In this document: positions 34,525 to 47,626 of the stretch, piece after piece
How the letters are laid out: every line of letters begins with the position of its first letter
How positions within the stretch are numbered: position 1 is the stretch's first letter
Position numbers and translations under genes: made by a program
Notes under the pieces: generated by a model
Seen by the model: only the letters and a program-made list of their open reading frames with translations
What the model was told of the DNA's origin: nothing
Database searches by the model: none
DNA from: Tetracentron sinense
Taxonomy: Eukaryota; Streptophyta; Magnoliopsida; Trochodendrales; Trochodendraceae
Direction: 5' to 3'
NCBI GenBank assembly: GCA_015143295.1
Contig: CM026554.1
Coordinates: forward strand, 51,210,627 to 51,274,626
Length of the DNA stretch: 64,000 bases

Positions 34525-34688
34525 GGAGCTCTAGGGTGAAGCTTACATGGGCTGCATGTGTGTGGTGTGTGTGTGTGTGAGAGTTTGCATGTGGTGTGTG
34601 TGTGTTTGCTTGGGTGGTGTGAGTATTCCCTTGTCTTTGCCTTCAGTTATTGCCTTGTGGTATGATTGAGTTTACCAAAAAAAACAGA
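34525..34688 (+). mobile_element. poly(A)-tailed repeat, copy 1
   Basis: GAGCTCTAGGGTGAAGCTTA, a GTGTGTGG-rich middle, TGTCTTTGCC, TTGCCTTGTGGTATGATTG, AGTTTACC and an A run. It is about 90% identical by eye to 34789-34960 and related to the minus-strand insertion at 21374-21491. Confidence 0.65.
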
Positions 34689-34710
34689 ACACCTTTAGGG
34701 TGAGTGTTTA

Positions 34711-34754
34711 GTCCCACATCGGGTACCTACCCCGAACATGTTGTCCCATATAAG
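34711..34754 (+). promoter_or_regulatory. snRNA-type promoter motif (USE plus TATA) before repeat copy 2
   Basis: GTCCCACATCG (34711-34721) is a perfect match to the plant snRNA upstream element RTCCCACATCG. ATATAAG (34748-34754) follows with a 26-nt gap. The gap lies between the spacings I recall for Pol III-type and Pol II-type snRNA genes. No U1, U2, U4, U5 or U6 body follows; the tailed repeat does. Confidence 0.5.
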
Positions 34755-34788
34755 TTCCTTGGCGCCTCAAACGGTTGGTACCCGTTTT

Positions 34789-34960
34789 GAGGAGCTCTAG
34801 GGTGAAGCTTACATGGGCTGCATGTGTGTGGTGTGTGTGTGAGAGAGAGTTTGCATGTGGTGTGTGTGTGTGTCTGCTTGGGTGGTGTGAGTATTCCTTT
34901 GTCTTTGCCTCCCGTCATTGCCTTGTGGTATGATTGAGTTTACCAAAAAAAAAAAAGTGA
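34789..34960 (+). mobile_element. poly(A)-tailed repeat, copy 2
   Basis: Second copy of the unit at 34525-34688, again ending AGTTTACC plus poly(A). It lies 100 bp after the first copy, directly downstream of the snRNA-type motif. Confidence 0.65.
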
Positions 34961-37486
34961 GAATTTCCTTTTATGAAATTGGCCCCCTATTGCAAATTAA
35001 ACTAGTTATTGCGAAAATATAGATTGTGTGTATTGGCAGTCAAATTGAGGCGATGCGTGGCCTACCTTGTTAGACTTTTCTCATGGGAACTAGTCTAATA
35101 TTAAGATAATCTCCAACCAAACCCTTCTCTTTCTTTCCAACGAAGCGGATGTTAGAAAAAGGGGTGTGATGTATTGATATGCCTCAAAAAGCTTAATTTG
35201 GGAGTCGTTCAGCAAGTGGTGTAGGTAGGGCCCCATTATTGCGTTTGTTCCAATGTTTTAAAAAGAGCAGTGCTCAGCGGACCCATGAGTCCGTTTCATA
35301 TCTTACCCCATGTCCTCATCTCCCTTTTAACACCCCTTTAACCCTAGTTAAGCTTAACTAAATTAAAATTAAGATTTTAGTGTTTTTTTGAAAACTATGG
35401 TTGGATTGCTTAATCCTAGGGGTGAGTGAAAACTAACAACAGTAGGTAAGTATTTAAAATTGGGGTGTGGACCAATGAGGACCTGCCCTTCGGTTATAAA
35501 ATGGTAACCCCGGGTACGTTTAGTGTTTTCCTTTTAAAAATCAGATTGGACACTGATCCGATCAAGGGGACGGGTTAGTCTAAACCGGTCAAAGTGTCGT
35601 GTTTGTTGGGTTGAGTAAGTATGTCGGGTTGGTTGGGTTGACGTAGTTACTTGGACAAATATATAGTTAATATTATTATAATAAAAGTATCGGCCGCATA
35701 TGCGATACACGGGAGAGAGGAAAGGGGAAGAGAGTAAGAAAAGAGACCCTAGTGAGACTAACGTATTATACATCTGTTAAACATTTGTTAGAAAAGAGAT
35801 GTGAGAGAGAAAATGTGTTAGAAACGATAAATTGTGAAACAAATGTTCTAGAAACGATAAGTTGTATAGCAGTTGAAAACATATGGAAAAAGAGAGGGTG
35901 TGAGAAAATAAGAGTAAATAATTGAGAGATTTATTGTACGATAATATATTATTTGAGTTTTTTTTTGTCCTAGTAACAAAAGTCAATCAATGTCACTACT
36001 CATTCTTCTCTCATTATAATGGTAGAGATAATTTAAAAATTAAAATATAAATAAATTTTTTAAAATAATCACGTGATTAAAAATTCCCCCTTCTTCACTT
36101 TCTTCCTTTGCACATAGATATTGTGTCATCTTTCTCATTGTAAGATTTAATTATAAAAATTATATAGGTGAGGTATGAAATATTATGGGTCTAGGGCTTT
36201 GGGGGCGTTTTTTTTTTGTTTTTTTTTTTATTTTTTTTATTTTTTATGACTGAGTTCTTGGTCATTTCATCCATACATTTCGTACATATCTTACGGGTAT
36301 TTTTTTTTCTCATTGTTTACGAGACAGTTGACCCCTTACTCTATAGTTATGCCCTATTAAATACTTAAAAACATGATAATAAAATATATATTTTGTTTTC
36401 AAAAATTCAGCCTCATGGTATGTGTCATATTAAATAATAATATAATTTTAGGGGACAAGTGACCCTTGTCCATGATTATGTCCAATCAAATAATTAAACA
36501 ATTTAGTATAAAAGATTAAAAATTTTAAAGTTCAGGAGTTGTGCCAATTGCAATTAAACTCAAGAGAGTTCAATCGCACCAGAGGTCAACATGTCTCTTT
36601 TAACATCGGTTAATTGTTGTTAAGGTTCACAAATCCCACAGGCCCTCACCTGGCTCCGCACCTGGTCACACAGGCCATGCCCAATCAAGTGGTCCAAACT
36701 GGTTCATCTCGGGTTAGATGTTTGGCCAATAGAAGGTTCAAACCAGCCTAGTTAACGGCCAGTTGGCGGAGTCCTACCAATCAAGTTTAGGTTTTAAAAC
36801 ACTGGTTTGCTCAATTAATATTAGTCACCATATACTAACTAATACAATGTCCATTATTGGTGATATTTATTCAATTTGAGTTTATACATTATTAAAATAG
36901 CAAGTCTATCTTAACTCCACATGGAATTAATTAATTACTACCCTTTGTCTATTATCTATCTTGATGGACGATCTTTGATTTCCTCCAAATGAACATAATT
37001 AAATGAATTAAGTTGGATCAAGAACCTGTCAACAACTCAGGCAAACGTCGCAAACTCAAATTAAGTTGAAAATGCCTCATGAATATGAAGAAACAAGGAA
37101 TATCAAAGGAAGTAGATAGACAGAAAAATCTGAATTAATATAGGAAAACTATTTTTAAAAAACAAAACTAAAAATAAATTCAAATATGAATTAGTTGCCG
37201 AGAAATCAGATACCTTTTCAGACCATAGGCCACTGGCTGAACGGCTGATCAAGGAGCCAGTGGAGATTTCAAGAACAATTTTTTTGAAAAAAAAAACTTC
37301 CTATTTCTCAAATTATCAGCATATTTGTATTTAAAAGGTTTTCAAGAACAATTTGGAGAGACTGGTTAACTTTTCATTCATCAAAAGAGCAAATAGACAA
37401 TCCAACGCACCCAATCAACCCCAGAAAAAGAAAATGATGATCCTAAGAACTTTTTTTCCAAATTTCCTCCTCTAAGCCATCCATTT
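34961..37486. other. intergenic transposon debris
   Basis: No gene is seen. Fragments of the TCGCCACRTGTCCC foldback family lie near 35270-35500 (CATGTCCTCAT ... ATGAGGACC) and 36540-36620. A palindrome CGCATATGCG sits near 35696. T-rich low-complexity DNA fills 36210-36310. The 3'UTR of the zinc-finger gene probably lies at about 37200-37486. Confidence 0.4.
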
Positions 37487-40400
37487 TTAGGCAGCAGTCC
37501 CTGTTCCAGCTGCATGTTTCTTCACCATGGCAGCATGCTTTTGCCCTGCAAGATGATAATTGAAGACTACGTCGCTATTGCACACCACATTGCATATCGC
37601 ACATGCCCTGACAGCCTCTGCTGCTGCTCCACCTTCCAAGAGCTTCCGTCTCTTTGTTTCCAGATCTTCTTCAGGAACCGGTGGGGCCACCTTCCTTTTC
37701 ATCTGTTGCACAGCCGGGTTTTCTACAGGCCCAATTGTCAAAGCCACGGGTGTAGCAGTGGAGACGGTAGCATTTGCACCTTTTTTCGATTCTTCTATTT
37801 TCTCCAGGTTCTTATTGTGCTTCTTTCCTAGTTTGTGTTGGTCAAGGACGTCCTTGCTGTTACAGTCAATCTTGCAGATCTCACACCATGCAGATTGCAC
37901 AATCTTGGTTTTCTTTGGGCCCCTCCTCCAGGTTCCATTTCCATGAGACCGAAATGGCGGGTTGGTATAGAAAATGGGATTTGGATTTGCAGCGACCAAC
38001 GACACTGTCCCATTTGGAGGTCTTGTGCCGGCCTGCACAGTAACCGGAAGAGAGATGACAAATATTCATGTATGGATGCATATATGTATAGTTATGGACC
38101 ATTAGACATCATAAGTCACCCCACAAAGCCCCAATCCCGCTTCAAAACCAATAAGCATCTGCAAAACATGCTGGCATGCACCTAATAGATGCATAAACTC
38201 GCAAATAGAAGTATGGTCCAATGAAATTCATAAAAACACATCAAACGCATTTACAGGGTGACATACATGCAAACATGTGTATAGATGAAAGGAGGGATCA
38301 CAAAGAAGCAAACTCATTTGTGAAAAGATGCAGCCCTTTCATGATGATATTCTGAAAAGTAATAAAGGAAAAAAGAAATAAACTGGAAACGTGTATGAAC
38401 AAGAAATAAACTAACACTTCACATCATCACAGTGAAGAGAGTATTCTATCCAAAAGAAAAAAGAAATTTAAGTTCTTTAAATTTCGAGTGGGGCGATGCG
38501 AAAACCCGAAGGGACTAGCCTTGGCTCGAAGGCTTTGGGACACCCACCATTACCCAAAATAAATTCAATTTGATTCTGGGAGATGCAGTAAGGGACAGTA
38601 ATTAAAATTCACAATTGTAAATTTCAATAACACCCCAAAACAAAGTGAACAAAGCTTTGGTTCATACTTCATAAATACGTACAGCTCAAAGGTTCAGTAT
38701 GACTCACAGAGTAATGGCAAATGGGAAATTTAGAACACACTAACAACAAGGAAGCCAAAAATCTTAGGCCCCACCTGCATGAGGCCAACAAGGGTTAAGT
38801 AGGATCAAGAACACAAGAATTCCTTATCACCGTAGATCCCACAAGATAGAGATATAAAAACATGAATAGTACTCTTATCCTCGAAAAGACCTATATAGGA
38901 AGAACTTGTTGGAATTTGGCTCGAATAAGAAAAACCCCAAGGGGCGATCGATCGCCCAATGCACCGTTTTGGTGTGGAATTTTCGGAAAATTTGTATTTT
39001 AGCCTCTTTATGTTTTGGGAAACCGCTATTCCGATTGAGGGACTTTCTATTAATTTAGGGCTCTTGCTTAGGCCTATAAATAGGTGATTATGGGTCTAGG
39101 GTTTGTATCTTTGTATCTAAGGATCAAGGGAATACTTTTGCATTGAGAGTGGGAGGTAATAGAAAGGGTTAAAGCATACTAGGGCTTGGGAAAGGTTTAA
39201 GGGAGGATAGATAAGGATTCTTCTTTGGGTTTTCATAGAAAATGTGAGTTGAGTGCTTTTGTAATGGTTCCTCAAGGTTTTTGTGAATAAAGAAGTGATC
39301 GGATTTTGACCCGTGGACGTAGGCAGGTTGTTGCCGAACCACGTAAATCTCTTGTGTTCCCTTGTGGTGTGTGTTTGGGTTTATTCTTTTCCGTCGGGTT
39401 ATTTTTTATTGGTTGTTTTTCCCACAACAAATTGGTATCAGAGCTTCGGGTTGGGTTAATTATTTTTCAATGGCTTTAAAAAATTCTAAGCAATTTTCCT
39501 TAGAGAAGAATTTCAATCTGTGGCAAAGGAGGGTAAAGGATGTCCTAGTTCAACAGGGTCTCGCAAGAGTGTTGAAGGGGGATTCCAGTAGACCGGAAAA
39601 GATGTCTGATGCAGATTGGGAAGACATTGAGGCGAGGGCAGTCAGCACAATACGCCTCTGTCTTGCAGATAACGTGATGCATAGGGTTATGGATAAAGAA
39701 TCAGCACCAGATCTTTGGAAGAAGTTGGAAATGCTCTACATCGAAAAGAGTCTTACCAACAGGTTATACTTGAAAAAGGAGTTCAATACCTTAAAGATGT
39801 CGGAGGGTGCATATCTCATGGAGCACATTAATGTGTCAACCAGATCTTTAATCAACTATTGAAAGTTGGTGTCAAGGTGGATGAAGAAGACCAGGCCGTG
39901 GGGCTTCTTACAACACTTCCAGACTCATATGATCACTTGGTGACAACTCTCATGTATGGCAAGGAGACATTACTGATGGAAGAGGTCACGGCAGAGCTAC
40001 TCTCTTATGAGATTGGGCGAAAGTCATCGCATGATGGAAATAATCATATCATGGTTGCTCGGGGAAGAGGAAGAGACTTGGAGAGAGCATCTGGAAAAGG
40101 CAGTGGTAGATCCAAATCCAAGGGAAAAGGCGGGATCCAGTGCTATCATTGCAAAGAATTAGGGCATTTCAAAAGGGAGTGTCTGAGGCGTGCTAATGGG
40201 ACGAGGAATTCTTCCGGAGGAGATTCTTCGGCGGCAATAGCAACGGATAATGAGGAATACATTAGAGATGTTTTCACAGTCTCCAAGGTATGAACAATTC
40301 TTCTAGTGAGTAGATTTTAGATTCGGGGGCTTCATGTCATATTTGCTCAAATATGAAATTTTTTGATACATTTCAAAATTGGACAGGAAAAGTGTTCCTG

Positions 40401-43400
40401 GGTGATAGATCTGAATGTGAAATCACGGGATTTGGTAATGTAAAGATAAAAATGTTTAATAGAGTTATTCGGACTTTGGGAGGGGTAGCTTATGTCCCTA
40501 AGTTGCAAAGAAATTTAATATCCCTCGGGCAATTAGACTCCAAGGGCTGTTGCTACACAGTTGCAGGTGGAATTATCAAAATAAAGCGAGAAAAGCAGGG
40601 TTGCTTAGTTTTGATGAAGAGGAAGAAGTATGAAGGATTATATCTCCTGGAGGGGAATACGGTGGTAGGTGGAGCTACTACAATGTCTGCAGGAAAATGA
40701 AAACCTGATGTTGTGCAGAGGGTAGAAAGCTCACCTAAAGTCTCTTTCGCAGTCGGTGTAGAGATAGGTATTCCGGTAGGTTTTTGTAAGGGTGGAGATG
40801 GTGATGATGTGCCTTTGACGGAGAGGACTGGTCTATGTCCTCGTCCGGGATTCTTTTAGATTGGAGAATGAGTTTTCAGGCTACACATGGGTTTTGGTCA
40901 TGTTTTATCGAATCCGGTGGAATACTTTCAAGGGTTGGATTTGAGGGTCTGTGTAGCTGGTGGGTCTCTTTCGCAGATGGTGCAGAGGCGATCAAGGTCA
41001 AAGCGGGAGCTTGCGGTATTTGCAAACGGGTTTGCGGTAATTGCAAACAGGTCTTCAAAATTTTGGGAGAGATTTTGGTTCAAGGTGGAGGTGCTTCCCG
41101 GATGTGGGCGATGCGGTGTTCTATGTTGAAGGTTTGCTTGGTGATTAGCAAATCGATTCTCTTGATTGCGGGTGGGGTCGCGGAATTCTCGCCAAGGTGA
41201 AGATTGTTGGAATTTGGCTCGAATAAGAAAAACCCCAGGGGGCGATCGATCGCCCAATGCGCCATTGTGGCGTGGAATTTTCGGGAAATTTGTATTTTCG
41301 CCTCTTTATGTTTTGGGAAACCCCTATTCCGATTGGAGAACTTTCTATTAGTCTAGGGCTCTTGTTTAGGCCTATAAATAGGTGATTATGGGTCTAGGGT
41401 TTGTATCTTTGCATCTAAGGATCAAGGGAATGTTTTTGCATTGAAAGTGGGAGGTAATAGAAAGGGTTAAAGCATACTAGGGCTTGGGAAAGGTTTAAAG
41501 GAGGATAGATAGGGATTCTTCTTTGGGTTTTCATAGAGAAGGTGAGTTGAGTGCTTTTGTACTGGTTCCTCAAGGTTTCTGTGAATAAAGAAGTGATCGG
41601 ATCTTGACCCGTAGACGTAGGCAGGTTGTTGATGAACCCCGTATATCTCTTGTGTTCCCTTGTGGTGTGTGTTTGGGTTTATTCTTTTCCGTCGGGTTAT
41701 TTTCTATTGGTTGTTTTTCCCACAACAAAACTATCATGTATAGTACTCTTATACTTACTCAAATGTTGTGTTCCATATCCCCTATAAGGATGTAGAATAA
41801 TTTCCAATCCACCTGTTGCATTGCTTTCCATTAAGACTCGTAACCATATTGGCGTCCAGGTAATACCCCACAACTTCTATCAAGGCGATTAGTCATTAAT
41901 TCTTCCCTGTTCCAATTCCCCTAAAAATAAAGTTTGTCCTGAAATCAACAAACACAAATTTGGTAGCTTCGCCAGCAACCCAGTCAGAGGAAGTTGCAAT
42001 TTCCACCATGCACCCTTAAGGGCCTAAGGCAAATCTTTATAAAAGAGTAGCCAAATAGTCCACTCCTGAACCAGTCCTAAGCTAGATATTCCAACATATA
42101 TAAGGTAACAGCATGAACCCCACCGAAGAAGTTAAATCCTAAACATTCCAATATGTTGACTCAAATCCATCCTGTCCACTAGAGGACCCCAGACTTGTGC
42201 ACTAAACCACTTACTGTAAGAAGTGCTGTAACCCCACTCAGCCTTCTAGCCAACTGAGTTTTCCATCTCTCTTACCAACCCACATTCAAATTGAAATATT
42301 GCATAGACACCCTCTTAATAATGCCTAATCAGAGTTGATTGTGCTGTTCAAGAAGGCAAGCATCTTATCCACACCTCTCAACCAAATCTAATGAAGAAGA
42401 CACATCACATATTTATCTTACACATCTACAGATGCTTTTTGCACAAGGCAAAGCATATTTCCGGTTGACATAGAGTGATCCCTGAAACATTTACAATGTT
42501 AATACAGGAATATTTGTTCTGCCATAATCTTAAGATTGTCAAGGAGAAAGAATATTAGTTAAGATTGCTGATGCAGGAAAATTTTCTGCTCAACAATATT
42601 TAAAAGCTCTGGTTAGAGGTCAGACCTCTCAAACTACCAGAATCTCAAGAAACCTTCGTTCTACTTCCTCATCTAAAATTTATTAAGCATATAGAGTTAT
42701 TGACCCGGGACAGAAATGATATTCCTAAGTTTTCTTGAAAATTAGAAATTATCTGTAGTGTTAACTAAAGAGGGTAGTAGGGTTTCAACTTTCAATAAAC
42801 AAGTTTTCAAGCTACAGATTTAGGACTTCAAGGGTCTGAAACAAAAGGTGGACAAGTTTATAAAGTGAGTACAGATGTTGCTATGGACCTAAACTAGGAG
42901 CAGAAATTGAAAACAAGAAGAAGTCAGCAATCCAAAAACTTGAGTCCTTAATGTCCGACCTTGGACCTCTAATTTGAGATTTGACTCACCAATCAACCAG
43001 AGTTGCTACACCTCTGAAACCAGCACCAATGCAGCTAAAACGAAAGTTTATTCAACTTCAACAGTAAAAATAAAAGTACTCCATGCAAATGTACTGGACA
43101 GCATCCCTCAGCAACTCCCATTTAGACTCAAACAATGACTTGCTAAAGAATAACTTAGAACTTGGAATAAAAGACTTTCCTAAACCTATCATGATCATGG
43201 TTCAAAATATCGGTATCGGTCGCCGTATCGGTTAGCCCAAAATAGGATACGTATCGGCGTATCGGTACCGTATCGGTTGGATACGGCGTAAAAATTCAGG
43301 ATACGCTAAAAAAAGCTTGGATACGCAAGGAAAAACTTGGATACCTTACATAAAACCTCTTTTAATGCAGATATAATCTAAAAACAAACTAAATGAAGAC

Positions 43401-46400
43401 CTTCAACTACATTTATAATCATACATATGAGAATTAAAAAAGTTATAAGTTAAAAAAGGCGTGCGCGTTGATAAATATGCATGAAAATACAAACAATAGT
43501 TAGTTAACCAAGTATAAGAAATACAATCTAGAATTAATGATCATTAGTATATATCAACTTAGAGTTGAAAATTTAAGTTATCTACACTTAATATTTCAAT
43601 GATTATCCATTTTAATTGTTTTAGATATCTAAAGAATTTATGAATACACATTTCACTAATTGAAATTTAGCATTTTAGTTTCCAAACCTATTTCTATCTG
43701 CAATTGACGAGCTCGATGTTTTTTTTGAGGACTTAAACAATATGGGAAGATGAGGAAATTGTTGAATAATCGAAGACCCAGCATCAAGATCAAACGAAAT
43801 CAAGATCAAACGAAGATGATTATAATTTTATTTGACTATGAAGTGGATGTAAATATAATTTTTTATTTTTTTATGTAATCAAGCAGGACCATTGTTCAAT
43901 TTTTTTTATTTTTTATTTTTGATGTAAACAAGCAGATGACTGTAATTTTATTTGGTAGTTGTTAGTCTATGCTCTGTTTGTTTGGGCTCTTTATGATTCA
44001 CTATTTGTGAATCCTCATTTTTTAATGAAATTACTTCTTACCGACAAAAAAAATATAAACAAGTAGGACTTCCAAATCTATTGAGTGGTGTTTAGCCGTT
44101 TAGGTGATTACAAGTTAACAGGGTTAATTTTTTTTATAAAAAAAACCAAGGTTAGATTGTTGAACCCCAAGGGTTAGTGAATCTTAAGCACAGTTAATAA
44201 GAGTTAAAAGAGACACGTTGGCATGTGGGTGTGATTTTTTTAATAGGGTTAATTTTATTTATTTTTATAACCTTGGGAGATTTCAATCGCACTTATTGAC
44301 TGTCCCTTTTAACTCCTACTAACTGTAGTTAAGATTCACTAACCCTTAGGATTCAATAATCTAAGCTTGATTTAAAAAAAAAAAAAAACTTTAGAGTGAA
44401 AAATTCTTATCCTTTTAATCTGTATCAGTCATTTTTTAATAGCTCTCCTCTTTTTTTTTTTTAAATCTCTCCCTTGAACACCATCGGTCGATGCTTTAAA
44501 TTTTTTTTTTTGTAAAACAGCTGCGTATCACAGCGTATCGGTGCGTATCGGTGCGTATCGGTGAGTATCGGTGAGTATCGGTGAGTATCGGTGCGTATCG
44601 GTACCGATACGCACCGATACGCAGTATTTTTTTCCTTCCTGCGTATCTCTGTATCGGTAGGCTGCAAATCCGGTACGTATCGGCCCGTATCGGCCGATAC
44701 GTATCGATATTTTGAACTATGATCATGATTGTTAAGACAATTATGAAACTTGCAGAAAAGAAACTTGAGCCCAAAATGGTAATCCTGCCATGGATGTACA
44801 CCTATCCATAATTTGGTAATAAACTCAAATCATATCCAAAATGGTGCAATCTTTCGATCGTTAGATAGCAAATCAAATAAGACCTCTAATGAATCCAAAT
44901 CAGAGCATAGAACCTATCTACAAGTGAACTGACGGGATTGGAATTTTTTTAAATCGGTTAAAAAATATATATCGATAGATTAAAAAGAGAGTAGTAAAAA
45001 GGGTTCACTTAGGAGTGAACCAGGAAAAAAATACAGTAAATAGGAAACCATCTGCACATGACTCACAGCCTAAGCATCTAAAATACAAGTGGCACTTTAA
45101 GCCTTATTTGTACTTGATTATCATATCCATAAAAAGAAACAACAGCTATAAATATACACATCATTTAAGGTAAAGCTGTCCTCATGAAAGCTAGGATGCA
45201 GTGGTTGGTGGTCGGAGCAATAGAATCTTAATAAGCTGGCGTGAGATTGAGATACCCAAGGCATAGTGACAAAGTCGGGGTTCGGGAATAATTTGGCAAG
45301 GGCCAAGTTCGGAAAAAATTGGGAAATATTCAAGAACAATTCGGGAAAAAAATTATAATTATAAAAAGATCTCCAACAATTTGATTATAAAATATACAAA
45401 AATAAGCAATTTACTTTGTCAAACTAAACGAATTATTGCGAAATTCAAGAATAATTCGTGAAATTCGGGAATAATTCGCAAAATCCGCGAATAATTTGAC
45501 AAACCTAAAATTCAGAGTATGTGTCGGCACACCTAAAATTCGCAAATATTTCAAAAATTCAGAGAATTTTGTCACTATGACCCAAGGTAATTAATCCAAG
45601 GCTATGTGGTTCCCGTCAGGTCCTTGTAAGGTATCATATTTTATGTTGACTGCAGTTTTAGACAAAATCTTAACAAGCGATAATCTAATGAATAGAAGGT
45701 GGTGTCTGGCTAACAGATACTTTATGTGCCTTTTAGCGGAGAATTCAGTAGATCACACAGTGAGCCAACTAAATAAGAAGCTCCGAAAGGAGCAGGGAAA
45801 GACCTAAGGGATGCAGAGATGAGGAAGGAAATAAGACCAAACCTCTTGAGCCACCGGGACAGTTTGGCCTTTCCTACCAGGGGCAATAGCATGGGCCCTG
45901 TGGAAGAAAAGGAACAAGAGGGTCTTTGAGGGTGTATCCGTGCCCATCCCTAGGATCTAGGCACGGGCTTGTTCGCTAGTTTCAACCTGGTCTTCAGTGA
46001 AGGGCGGTGTTGACGACCCTTGGGGGGGGGGGGGGTTACTTTCTAGCATGGGTGGGAGTTTCTGGATGTTGCTTTTTGTGATTTTTTGGCTCCATATCTA
46101 CTTGTCTTTGCTTTCCTTCTTGGTTCAATAAATCTTGATATGTATCTCCCTTTCCCCTATTTATATCATCTTCTTTTACTGATCAAAAAAAAAAAATTAA
46201 TCCAACAATCAAGTCTATTCATAGTTACCAGAGCGAGAAGCGAAAATGAGAAACAAAGTGAAAAGCGAGAAACAAGGCTCAAATAAACTTTAGGAAAGGG
46301 GAAGTGAGAAATGAAATATAGGCTCCTCATTCTCATTATGTTATTATCGGTAGTTATTCTTTTATTTTATCTTACATGAGATTTTTGTGGACAAGTAGGT

Positions 46401-47583
46401 ACCTTACGTTCCAATCGACGATACTTGTTTAGAGCCAACACCGTAGACTATAGATTGTGGTCTACTTCATCACTTCACACATATAACTCCCTTTGACTAC
46501 TAAATGGGACATAACGGAATCAAGCTTCTTAGGAAGCGAGTCTGTCTGAGGAAGCGAGGCTAGGAAATAAGCTTCTTGGGAAGCAAGCTTCTCACCGTAT
46601 TAGGCCTAGATTACGTCGAAAACGATATTTTTAGTGAAAAAAACGATTTAGAATTTTATTACTACTTCATTACATGTTTTTATATTTGTATTTATTTATT
46701 GGGAAATTTTGGATTTTTTTTAAGCAAAAAAAAAAAAAAAAAAATTTATAGGGTCGCCCGCCTAGAGGGGCGCCTAGGCGACGCAGGCCCAAAGTCGCCT
46801 AGGCGACGCCTTGACTACACTGCCTAAAACTCGAACATATATAATATTTTTCTAATACTATATATATGATATAAATTCAAAATTAATGATAAAACATGCC
46901 TAAAATGAGATATATAATTTAATATATACTAAACACCCCTCTTTTGTTTTGTATTTATACTTAAGAGTGGGTGAGGTGTGTTAAAAAATAAGAAAAAAAC
47001 ATAATTTAATCAATCGGGTAGGCAGTTTACTCAATTTTTTGTTTTTTAAAAAAAGTGCAACAACTCGAGCGAGTCGGGGCAAGTTACTCGGTTTTTAGTG
47101 TCAAAATCAAGTTTTGCCCCAAACTCGAATCGAAACTTGGCCGAGTCGAGTTGACTCGACCGAGTTTCGAGTCGACTCGCCAAGTTTTAATACTAGACTC
47201 TTTTTGTTTCTGAAAATTATTATTTATTTCTTTCCTAATTTATGTCGGTCAAAGGCATATGATGCTACAAGCCTACAATCAAATTTGCAAAGTTCACACC
47301 TCATAGATTGGATGAACTCGGTTTTCTTAAGAATTCTCCTTGTGAATGACCTTGGCTTTATCCTTATGGTATCATTTGCTAAAGGTTGATTCATCCACTG
47401 TCGTTCCTATGTCAACATGCTAAAGGTTGAGGTAAGGTTGGTTGAAGTGTTTAATACTCCACTATGTCAACATGTCTTTGGTCATGTGATGAATGATTGT
47501 AATACACTTTTTATTTTATGTTTTTGTGGAATGTTGGTGTGGAGTTTTGGTCTTTTGGATGTTATACATAATAATATATATAA

Positions 47584-47626
<43 letters not shown>

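Noticed and set aside
34711-34960. A U-snRNA gene
   Set aside because: The promoter motif is perfect, but the downstream sequence matches none of the U1, U2, U4, U5 or U6 bodies I know and ends in poly(A).
37514-38185. Plus-strand open frames across the zinc-finger exon
   Set aside because: They are antisense shadows of the conserved two-finger exon and have no family features.
44533-44622. Decamer array as a centromeric or satellite repeat
   Set aside because: It is short and lies inside an element bounded by inverted ends and 8-bp duplications.
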